From CALZFJ01 sp051878575 (GTDB lineage Bacteria > Bacteroidota > Bacteroidia > Bacteroidales > Muribaculaceae), in NCBI GenBank assembly GCA_051878575.1, contig JBJEKJ010000028.1:1-14028 (forward strand): a stretch of DNA of 14,028 nucleotides. Direction: 5' to 3'. The position numbers were made by a program, and so were the translations under genes. Below the pieces are notes generated by a model. It had not been told where the DNA came from, did not search any database, and saw nothing but the letters and a program-made list of their open reading frames with translations. Below are positions 1 through 5,592 of the stretch, piece by piece; positions within the stretch are counted from its first letter, which is position 1, and each line of letters begins with the position of its first letter.

Positions 1-28
1 ACCGGGCGTAAAAAATCTCTTTTTTATG

Positions 29-36
29 TATCTTTG
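29..36 (+). promoter_or_regulatory. Possible -7 promoter box for the C10 protease gene
   Basis: TATCTTTG fits the Bacteroidetes -7 consensus TAnnTTTG and lies 26 nt before the protease start codon. I see no TTG at the expected -33 distance, and the window begins only 28 nt upstream, so the assignment rests on the -7 box alone. A short inverted run of A and T (AAAAAA-TCTC-TTTTTT, about 11-26) lies just before it and could be the tail of an upstream terminator. Confidence 0.45.
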
Positions 37-62
37 TAGAGAATTAAGCAAAACTCCACTAT

Positions 63-2555
63 ATGAGACATCATGGTATTCTAAGCGTGTGTGCCCTGGC
101 AGCGACCTGCACAATCACACAACTCACAGTGAGCGCAAAACCTATCGGCGACAATGAGGCTGCGATGATTGCGGCCAAATATGTGAAAGTGGCCGCCACC
201 AGGCCTGCTTATTCCGCCAAATCGACAAGCCCCGACACCCGGATGCCCTACTTCGTGTTCAATGATGCCTGCGGCAAGGGATTCGTAATCGTGGCGGGCG
301 ACGACCGCATAAACCCTGTGCTCGGATACTCCGACTCGGGCTCAATCGACGCCGCCAACATGCCCGACGGGCTGAAATCGTGGCTCACGGCCGTCGCCGA
401 CTATGCGGGCAGCCTTCCCGAGCGCGATGATGCCGCCATAATGCCCGCCGAGGCCTCACCGGTGGTGGAGCCCCTTGTGAAGACTCAATGGTATCAGCTC
501 GAGCCCTACAACAACATGGCTCCTGTGAGCGGATGCTTCACAGGCTGCGGGGCCACCGCAATGGCGCAAATCATGAATTATCACAAATGGCCCGACAAGG
601 GTATGGGCAAGGTGAGCTACAACAGCTTCGCAAAGCTGTATAGCGGCAGCACTGACATTGCCGGAGACCTGACGACCGATCTGTCGACATCGACCTACGA
701 CTGGGGCAATATGCTCGCGACCTACACAAAAACCGACGGCAACGCCAATTGGAACGAGACTCAGGCCAATGCCGTGGCCTTGCTCATGAAGGACTGCGGA
801 TATGCCGCTTATATGCAGTATTCCACTCTCGAAAGCTCAACCTACGATATCGACGCCGCTACTGCCCTCAGCGAGCACTTCGGCTACGATACCAAAGTTC
901 ACCCGCACTTCGGTCAATACGACTCCGACAAATGGTTCCAAGCCATGAAAAAAGAGTTCGACAATGGCTTCCCGGTGATGATTACAGGGCAGAACTCCGT
1001 GCTCGGTGGCGGCGGCCATGCATTCGTAGCCGACGGATACGACTCCAACAATTTCATTCACATCAATTGGGGCTGGAACGGCGAAGCCGATGGCTATTAC
1101 AATTATTGCGCACTTATTCCATCTTCCCATGAAGCAAACGGCAACCACTCCTTTATGCAATATTTCACCTCAATCCACCCGCGTAAGCCATTGCAGGCTC
1201 AGCCGTTCAATGCCGTCCCCGTAATGCTCTACTCCTTATCCTACAAGGACCTCGACCACTCGGGAATCTATGTAGCCGACTCGGGGGTGGAACAAAGCGT
1301 GAACTCGGCAGTGAACGTGACCATCGACGGATTTGCCTTCGTTTCGGGACGTGCCTACAAGGGCACTTTCAGCCTCGTGGCTCTTGATGCCGACGGCAAT
1401 GCCAAAAAGACACTGGCTACCGCGGCTATCGACAAAGACGCGCTCAGCGAGAACAATAGCGACCAGTCGATCGATATTAAATCTATCGAGATTCCATCGG
1501 GAGCTTTTGCGGGAATGGAGTCGGGAACCTACACGATAGTACCTATGTGCTCAAAGTGGGATGAATCAACAGGCTCATATCTCGAGCCGCAGCAAGTACA
1601 GGTATTGGGCTACAAGCGCCATATAACAGCCACCGTGAATGCCGACAAGGTGACGCTGACCAATATTGCCCGGCCGGTCACCAAACTGCGCTACACGCGT
1701 GCCGTGGAGCTGCCCGAGCGATATGCGATGTTCCGCACCGTCCACACATCAGCCACCATTGAGAATTCAGGCGACTTCATAGCCTACGGCACACTCAAGG
1801 TGTATCTTGTGAATACAAGCAACAACGACAGAGTAGCCGTTAAGAGTTTGCCCCTATCGCTTTATGAGCGGCAGACGCTCGACATCCCGCTAAACATCGA
1901 CCTGCTGAACTCCTATTCATCGGGCAAAAAGGGCCTGACCGAAGGCGAATACCGGCTTGCGCTTGAATTTGTCAACCCTAATGGCGATGTGATAGAGAAC
2001 AACTTTGAGATGCCTACAATCAATGTGTTCGTCGACGACGAATATATACCCTATATGAGGCTGAACGAGCTGAAAATCTTCGACGGCGACTCAAGCTCCT
2101 TTCTCGATATCGACAATGTGGAGCTCGACTTGTGGAACTTATCATACGCCGTGGAATTCGAATATGAGGTAATAGGCGAGGCTCTGCCACCCTCAATATC
2201 CCTAAGAGGACAGTTGTGTGACATGGTGGCCATTGAGCAGCAAAATACCAACATGATGAAGTCAACTACAGGATTCGACATACTGTGCCTGACAAAGCCT
2301 ATGGACACCGAGTTGCGCATTGAATACATGCACCCGCTGACCGGTGAATACGTGCTCGCAAAGCCCGAGAGTCTTTCGAGAATCAAGGTGAAGGCGATTG
2401 ACCCGAGTGGCGTGGAGGAGATAGGAACCGGCGAAGCGATACATGAGGTGGAGCGGTTCGACGCACGCGGCGTGCGGCTTCAGGCTCCCGAAAAGGGCAT
2501 AAACTTTGTGAGAATGAGCGACGGCTCGGTGCGCAAGGTGGCGGTAGTCAAGTAA
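63..2555 (+). CDS. Secreted streptopain-like cysteine protease (peptidase family C10)
   Basis: An exported papain-fold cysteine protease precursor of 830 residues. Residues 1-25 form a signal peptide (hydrophobic core, likely cleavage after VSA). Residues about 27-125 resemble the Spi/streptopain propeptide, which in this family keeps the enzyme inactive until processed. The catalytic domain starts near residue 135: GCGATAMAQIMNYHKWP (161-177) carries the nucleophile Cys162, and GGGGHAFVADGYDS (315-328) the catalytic His319, followed by the family hallmark HINWGWNG (333-340). Beyond about residue 380 lie some 420 residues of beta-rich, probably Ig-like modules. The last 35 residues (FDARGVRLQAPEKGI...) resemble the short C-terminal sorting tails of Bacteroidales secreted proteins, so surface or extracellular location is likely. 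The start codon follows a -7 box by 26 nt. Substrates are unknown; protein scavenging or host-protein cleavage is inference. folK follows after 8 nt. Confidence 0.93.
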   Translation: MRHHGILSVCALAATCTITQLTVSAKPIGDNEAAMIAAKYVKVAATRPAYSAKSTSPDTRMPYFVFNDACGKGFVIVAGDDRINPVLGYSDSGSIDAANMPDGLKSWLTAVADYAGSLPERDDAAIMPAEASPVVEPLVKTQWYQLEPYNNMAPVSGCFTGCGATAMAQIMNYHKWPDKGMGKVSYNSFAKLYSGSTDIAGDLTTDLSTSTYDWGNMLATYTKTDGNANWNETQANAVALLMKDCGYAAYMQYSTLESSTYDIDAATALSEHFGYDTKVHPHFGQYDSDKWFQAMKKEFDNGFPVMITGQNSVLGGGGHAFVADGYDSNNFIHINWGWNGEADGYYNYCALIPSSHEANGNHSFMQYFTSIHPRKPLQAQPFNAVPVMLYSLSYKDLDHSGIYVADSGVEQSVNSAVNVTIDGFAFVSGRAYKGTFSLVALDADGNAKKTLATAAIDKDALSENNSDQSIDIKSIEIPSGAFAGMESGTYTIVPMCSKWDESTGSYLEPQQVQVLGYKRHITATVNADKVTLTNIARPVTKLRYTRAVELPERYAMFRTVHTSATIENSGDFIAYGTLKVYLVNTSNNDRVAVKSLPLSLYERQTLDIPLNIDLLNSYSSGKKGLTEGEYRLALEFVNPNGDVIENNFEMPTINVFVDDEYIPYMRLNELKIFDGDSSSFLDIDNVELDLWNLSYAVEFEYEVIGEALPPSISLRGQLCDMVAIEQQNTNMMKSTTGFDILCLTKPMDTELRIEYMHPLTGEYVLAKPESLSRIKVKAIDPSGVEEIGTGEAIHEVERFDARGVRLQAPEKGINFVRMSDGSVRKVAVVK

Positions 2556-2563
2556 CCGGCACG

Positions 2564-3043
2564 ATGGGCACTCACAATTACTTTCTGAATATAGGAACCA
2601 ACATTGGCGACCGCATGGCAAACGTTGACCATGCGGTTGCCCTTATCGAGCGGTCGTTTGGCTGCGCCGTGCGTAGAAGCAGCCCTTTCTACTCGGCGCC
2701 CTGGGGCTTCGTGTCGCCAAATCGGTTTGTAAACGTGGGATTATTGCTCCCAACCGCCGAAACGCCCGAGAACACGCTTAGAATGCTCCATGCCGTGGAG
2801 GAATCGATGGGAAGCGCCTCTCACAGAAATGCCGACGGCTCCTACGCCGACCGCATCATCGATATCGACATCATAGCCATCGACGACTTGGTGATTTCTT
2901 CAGAGTCGCTCGTAGTGCCGCATCCGCGCATGACCGAGCGCGACTTCGTGCTCGCCCCGATGGCGGAGATTGCGCCCCGATGGCGACACCCGCTCACCGG
3001 ACTCACTGCGGCCGAGATGCTCGCGGCGCTCGAGGCACGCTAA
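2564..3043 (+). CDS. folK: 2-amino-4-hydroxy-6-hydroxymethyldihydropteridine pyrophosphokinase (HPPK)
   Basis: Transfers pyrophosphate from ATP to 6-hydroxymethyl-7,8-dihydropterin, the step before dihydropteroate synthase in folate synthesis; cytosolic. Length is 159 residues, typical of the monofunctional enzyme. The N-terminus NYFLNIGTNIGDR (5-17) matches the family's opening beta strand and glycine-rich turn. ADRIIDIDIIAIDD (95-108) holds the two metal-binding aspartates, Asp100 and Asp102, and VPHPRMTERDFVLAPMAEIAP (starting at 118) is the C-terminal family signature. Its ATG lies 8 nt after the protease stop codon and no separate promoter is visible, so it is probably read from the protease transcript. 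Other folate genes are absent from the window. Its TAA overlaps the TAG of the convergent small gene in the four bases CTAA at 3040-3043. Confidence 0.95.
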   Translation: MGTHNYFLNIGTNIGDRMANVDHAVALIERSFGCAVRRSSPFYSAPWGFVSPNRFVNVGLLLPTAETPENTLRMLHAVEESMGSASHRNADGSYADRIIDIDIIAIDDLVISSESLVVPHPRMTERDFVLAPMAEIAPRWRHPLTGLTAAEMLAALEAR

Positions 3044-3210
3044 TCGGCCTCCACGGAACCTGATTGTGAGCTCGCAGCAGCCTTCTCGCGCGCAAGCCTC
3101 TCCTTGTAGGCTTTCAGCTGACGCCTGAACGCCGCCTTCTTGGCATTCTCCTTGGCTGCTTTTCTCGCCAAATATGCATCATATTGCTTCTCTATGTAGT
3201 TGTCGGCCAT
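3040..3210 (-). CDS. Small highly charged helical protein of unknown function (56 aa)
   Basis: A 56-residue protein beginning MADNYIEKQYDAYLARKAA. It is almost entirely Lys, Arg, Glu and Ala, predicted to be one long amphipathic or coiled helix, with a Ser/Gly tail (about 47-56) and no signal peptide. Small proteins opening with MADN(Y/F)xEK and a YLARKAA-like helix are, from memory, common in Bacteroidales and often carry meaningless names; I cannot give a function. I chose the ATG at 3210 over one at 3234 because a -7 box (3232-3239, minus strand) covers the upstream ATG, which would place that codon before the transcript start. The strong basic/acidic composition suggests a nucleic-acid or ribosome-associated role, but this is only inference. 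It diverges from the AlaX-like gene. Confidence 0.7.
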   Translation of the reverse strand: MADNYIEKQYDAYLARKAAKENAKKAAFRRQLKAYKERLAREKAAASSQSGSVEAD

Positions 3211-3231
3211 AGTGTCATCGTTTTTGTGCTC

Positions 3232-3239
3232 CAAATTTA
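3232..3239 (-). promoter_or_regulatory. Possible -7 box for the small 56-aa gene
   Basis: On the minus strand this reads TAAATTTG, matching TAnnTTTG, 22 nt before the MADN start codon. No good TTG is found at the -33 distance. It lies about 10 nt from the -33 element of the divergent AlaX promoter, so the two promoters would be back to back and could interfere. Confidence 0.4.
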
Positions 3240-3248
3240 GCCAAAATC

Positions 3249-3279
3249 TTGGAAATACCCGCTATTTGCCCTAATTTTG
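3249..3279 (+). promoter_or_regulatory. Bacteroidetes-type promoter for the AlaX-like gene
   Basis: TTG at 3249-3251, exactly 20 nt, then TAATTTTG at 3272-3279: a full match to the -33/-7 pattern of the Bacteroidetes primary sigma factor. The start codon at 3309 lies 29 nt after the -7 box, giving an expected leader of about 20-25 nt. Confidence 0.7.
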
Positions 3280-3308
3280 CAATAAAGGTTGACAAAATAG
3301 GCTGACTT

Positions 3309-3779
3309 ATGGAAGAAAACACCCTCAACGAGCACAATAAGCAGGAATACCCGCCAATGCACACGGCAGAGCACATCCTGAACGGGACAATGGTGAGAAT
3401 GTTCGGCTGCCGGCGCTCGCAGAACGCGCACATAGAGCGCAAGAAAAGCAAGTGCGACTACGACCTGCCTGCCCCGCTCACTCCCGAGCAGGTGGCCGCC
3501 GTGGAGGCGCGAGTGAATGAGATTATAGGCTTGCGACTCCCGGTGACTATGGAGCTCGCATCGCAAGAGGACGTGCGCGGACGCTTCGACATGGAGCGCC
3601 TGCCCGAGAACGCATCACACACTGTGCGCATAGTGCACATCGGCGACTACGACGAGTGCCTGTGCGTGGGCGCGCATGTTGGCAATACGGCCGAAATCGG
3701 GCACTTCCGCATTTCGAGCACACGCTATGAGAACGGTCGATTCCGCATCGTTTTCCGCCTCGACGCCGCCACCGACTGA
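3309..3779 (+). CDS. Small AlaX-type trans-editing protein (threonyl/alanyl-tRNA synthetase SAD domain)
   Basis: A stand-alone editing domain related to the second additional domain of alanyl- and threonyl-tRNA synthetases. Such proteins hydrolyse mischarged tRNA, typically Ser-tRNA(Ala), in the cytosol. The two halves of the zinc site are present: HTAEH (His18, His22) and CVGAH (Cys119, His123), with the supporting context GHFRISSTRYENGRFRI near the C-terminus. At 156 residues it has no room for the N-terminal glycine-rich beta-barrel domain of medium and large AlaX proteins, so it belongs with the shortest class. The start is supported by a well-formed promoter ending 29 nt upstream. It is transcribed alone, divergent from the 56-aa gene. 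Substrate specificity (Ser versus Gly or another amino acid) cannot be read from the sequence. Confidence 0.85.
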   Translation: MEENTLNEHNKQEYPPMHTAEHILNGTMVRMFGCRRSQNAHIERKKSKCDYDLPAPLTPEQVAAVEARVNEIIGLRLPVTMELASQEDVRGRFDMERLPENASHTVRIVHIGDYDECLCVGAHVGNTAEIGHFRISSTRYENGRFRIVFRLDAATD

Positions 3780-3885
3780 CCATTCCCACGCTATCGGCAC
3801 CAATTCTCCAACCACTATCACGGCGTTTAGCCTCCGATGATGCCGAGCATCTCACTTATCCTCGGCCCCACGACGCCCGATCCAC

Positions 3886-3932
3886 AAAAAAGCCCTTGCC
3901 GGTCCGCGCCAGTGGCACGGCTCAGGCAAGGG
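3886..3932 (-). terminator. Rho-independent terminator of the pyrH-frr operon
   Basis: On the minus strand an 8-bp stem CCCTTGCC/GGCAAGGG (arms 3925-3932 and 3893-3900) is followed by C and six T. The 24-nt interior can fold further. It lies about 55 nt past the frr stop codon, the expected position for the operon terminator. Confidence 0.8.
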
Positions 3933-3946
3933 TTGGTCCTTCTCAC

Positions 3947-3967
3947 TTTTCGGGCTTTCCCCGAAAA
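3947..3967. other. Short hairpin downstream of frr
   Basis: Perfect 8-bp inverted repeat TTTTCGGG-CTTTC-CCCGAAAA. No T-run follows on either strand beyond the stem's own A/T end, so it is a weaker terminator candidate than 3886-3932. It may act as an RNA 3'-end stabiliser or auxiliary pause site. Confidence 0.45.
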
Positions 3968-3986
3968 ATCGATATTGCGGAGGCTA

Positions 3987-4547
3987 TTACACGGTGAGAA
4001 TCTCCTTCTCCTTTGCGGCAAACACCTCCTCGATGCGCTTCATGTAGCGGTCGTGGATTTTCTGCACTTTAGCCTCGGCATCTTTCTCCACATCCTCGGG
4101 CATTCCATCCTTGATGGCTTTCTTCAAGCCCTCGATGGCGTCGCGACGCGCATTGCGCACCGAGATTTTAGCCTGCTCGGCCTCATTCTTCGACTGCTTC
4201 ACAAGAGCCTTGCGGCGCTCCTCGGTCAGTGGCGGAATGGAGATGCGAATCACCTCGCCGTTGTTCTCGGGAGTGATGCCAAGCTCGGAATTGATGATTG
4301 CTTTCTCAATAACCTTGAACATCGACTTCTCCCAGGGAGTGATGGTGATGGTGCGTGCGTCGGGCACCGAGATATTGGCAACATTGCTGATAGGGGCGGC
4401 GCTGCCATAGTAGTCCACACGGATGCCGTCGAGAATCTTCGGATTGGCCTTGCCGGCACGGATATGCGCCAATGCCTCGTCAAGATATTCCACAGCCATT
4501 TCCATCTTCTCCTCGGCAGGATTCAGATAATGATTAACGTCGTTCAT
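3987..4547 (-). CDS. frr: Ribosome recycling factor
   Basis: Works with EF-G to split post-termination ribosomes; cytosolic and essential in most bacteria. The 186-residue length is the family norm. The N-terminal helix with AVEYLDEALAHIRAGKANP (18-36) contains the conserved R-(A/T)-G-(K/R)-A-(N/S)-P element. It is followed by the small beta domain YYGSAAPISNVANISVPDAR and the ITPWEKS...VIEKAI segment, then the two long C-terminal helices starting PLTEERRKALVKQSK. All key family regions are intact. It lies 37 nt after pyrH in the same direction, a widely conserved bacterial gene pair, and is followed by the terminator at 3886-3932. The 37-nt spacer is very AT-rich with no promoter match, so co-transcription with pyrH is likely. 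Confidence 0.97.
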   Translation of the reverse strand: MNDVNHYLNPAEEKMEMAVEYLDEALAHIRAGKANPKILDGIRVDYYGSAAPISNVANISVPDARTITITPWEKSMFKVIEKAIINSELGITPENNGEVIRISIPPLTEERRKALVKQSKNEAEQAKISVRNARRDAIEGLKKAIKDGMPEDVEKDAEAKVQKIHDRYMKRIEEVFAAKEKEILTV

Positions 4548-4584
4548 AAATGATATTGTTTTTGTTTGTAATTCGAAATTTTTG

Positions 4585-5295
4585 TCAGTACACCAAAGTT
4601 CCTATAGGCTCGCCGTTGAGCACCTTCTCAAGGTTGCCCTTCGTGTCCATGTCGAACACTATTATCGGAAGCCCGTTCTCCTTGCACAGCGTGGTGGCCG
4701 TGAGGTCCATCACCTTCAGGCCCCGGGTGTAGATTTCGTCGTAGCTTATCTCCGAGAATTTAGTGGCAGTAGGATCCTTCTCAGGATCGGCGGTGTAGAT
4801 GCCGTCGACACGAGTACCCTTAAGCATCACATCGGCCTCCACCTCTATTCCGCGAAGCGCCGAGCCGGTGTCGGTGGTAAAGAAAGGATTGCCTGTGCCG
4901 CCTGCCATGATTGCCACCTTTCCGGCCTTCATGGCGTCGATAGCCTTCCACTTGCTGTAATGCTCGCCTATGGGGAACATGTTGATAGCGGTGAACACCT
5001 GCGCCGGCTGCCCGTGAGCCTCAAGCGACGAGCTTAGAGCCAGTGAGTTGATCACAGTAGCAAGCATGCCCATCTGGTCGCCCTTCACACGGTCCACGCC
5101 CTTGGCTGCGCCCGATAGCCCGCGGAATATGTTGCCGCCACCTATCACGATAGCCACCTGAACACCGCTTTCGGCCACTGCCTTGATCTGCTCGGCATAG
5201 TCGGCCACACGCCGTGCGTCGATGCCGTAGCCCTGCTCTCCCATAAGCGATTCTCCGCTCAATTTAAGGAGTATTCTTTTATATTTCGTTCTCAT
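4585..5295 (-). CDS. pyrH: Uridylate (UMP) kinase
   Basis: Phosphorylates UMP to UDP with ATP in pyrimidine nucleotide synthesis; a cytosolic hexamer of the amino-acid kinase fold, unrelated to eukaryotic UMP/CMP kinases. The 236-residue length is typical. Visible motifs are RILLKLSGESL (7-17) with the catalytic lysine and SGE loop, GGGNIFRG (52-59) at the phosphate site, DQMGMLATVINSLAL (73-87), and TGNPFFTTDTGSALR (134-148) followed by ADVMLKGTRVDGIYTADP (154-171). The C-terminus ends GEPIGTLVY, close to the usual (I/V)-G-T-x-(V/I). The family is normally regulated by GTP activation and UTP inhibition. It heads the pyrH-frr operon and has two tandem promoters about 30 and 105 nt upstream, part of a repeated element found again near 10.9 kb. 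Confidence 0.97.
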   Translation of the reverse strand: MRTKYKRILLKLSGESLMGEQGYGIDARRVADYAEQIKAVAESGVQVAIVIGGGNIFRGLSGAAKGVDRVKGDQMGMLATVINSLALSSSLEAHGQPAQVFTAINMFPIGEHYSKWKAIDAMKAGKVAIMAGGTGNPFFTTDTGSALRGIEVEADVMLKGTRVDGIYTADPEKDPTATKFSEISYDEIYTRGLKVMDLTATTLCKENGLPIIVFDMDTKGNLEKVLNGEPIGTLVY

Positions 5296-5330
5296 ATAAT
5301 TTGGTTAAAAATCGTGAGTCTCAAGTTTTT

Positions 5331-5420
5331 TGCAAAAATAGTGCAAATCGAATGCAGAACGCCAAGTCTCACTTGTGCGTTATGCTGAGATGCAGCCTAT
5401 TTTATGCAAAAATAGTGCAA
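5331..5420 (-). repeat. Dispersed promoter-bearing repeat, copy A (upstream of pyrH)
   Basis: A unit bounded by two identical 16-mers (TGCAAAAATAGTGCAA at 5331-5346 and 5405-5420), 74 bp apart. Aligned without gaps to 10866-10955 it matches at 65 of 90 positions by my hand count, with the same 74-bp period. It contains both pyrH promoters. The intervening stretch includes CGCCAAG and TGCAGCCT, also found in the other copy (as CGCCAAG and CGCAGCCT). Confidence 0.7.
5333..5365 (-). promoter_or_regulatory. pyrH proximal promoter P1
   Basis: On the minus strand TATTTTTG (5340-5333) is a -7 box. A TTG lies 22 nt upstream (5365-5363), two longer than ideal. Expected transcription start is near 5326, giving a leader of about 30 nt before pyrH. 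The core TTGCACTATTTTTGCA is shared with P2. Confidence 0.6.
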
Positions 5421-5437
5421 TAACCCTATGCCACCAA
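5407..5437 (-). promoter_or_regulatory. pyrH distal promoter P2
   Basis: On the minus strand a TTG (5437-5435), 20 nt, and TATTTTTG (5414-5407) give a complete match to the Bacteroidetes promoter. It sits exactly 74 bp upstream of P1 and shares the identical 16-base core, so pyrH appears to be driven by tandem duplicated promoters. Confidence 0.65.
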
Positions 5438-5553
5438 AAAATTGCCAAACTTTTTTCACATCCATCACCCCGAAAGATTCAGATAAGAAGTGCACCTGCG
5501 CCTCTTTTGCTCACTATTTGCAGCAATAAGAGGGATATGTCGGGGATTTTACC

Positions 5554-5582
5554 TAATTTTGTGGCATGAAATGATAAATTTG
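5554..5582 (+). promoter_or_regulatory. Possible promoter boxes for the U32 gene
   Basis: Two matches to TAnnTTTG, TAATTTTG (5554-5561) and TAAATTTG (5575-5582), lie 31 and 10 nt before the ATG at 5593. Neither has a TTG at the ideal -33 distance. The upstream one gives a sensible leader length; the downstream one would make the transcript nearly leaderless. Confidence 0.4.
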
Positions 5583-5592
5583 CCTGAGCGAA

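Larger units (their letters stand above)
3780..3986. other. Intergenic region between convergent AlaX-like and frr genes
   Basis: 207 bp without a gene. It holds a minus-strand intrinsic terminator (3886-3932) and a separate 8-bp stem, TTTTCGGG/CCCGAAAA with a 5-nt loop (3947-3967), nearer frr. I see no clear plus-strand terminator with a T-run for the AlaX-like gene; the 3893-3932 hairpin may serve both directions. Confidence 0.6.
5296..5592. other. Divergent intergenic region pyrH / U32 gene
   Basis: 297 bp without a credible gene. The left two-fifths carries the tandem pyrH promoters. The middle (about 5438-5550) is AT-rich, with no strong repeat or stem that I can see. The right end carries two -7-like boxes for the plus-strand U32 gene. 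Confidence 0.6.

Noticed and set aside
3211..3234. Upstream ATG (3234) for the small charged protein
   Set aside because: It overlaps the minus-strand -7 box, and the MADN start at 3210 fits the form I recall for related small proteins.
3837..4553. 238-codon plus-strand open frame antisense to frr
   Set aside because: frr is certain on the minus strand and the terminator falls inside this frame. It is a shadow.
5338..5420. Possible CRISPR-like or REP-like array because of regularly spaced repeats
   Set aside because: Only two units per locus, the spacers are themselves related, and the repeats contain promoter boxes rather than palindromic CRISPR repeats. No cas gene is present.
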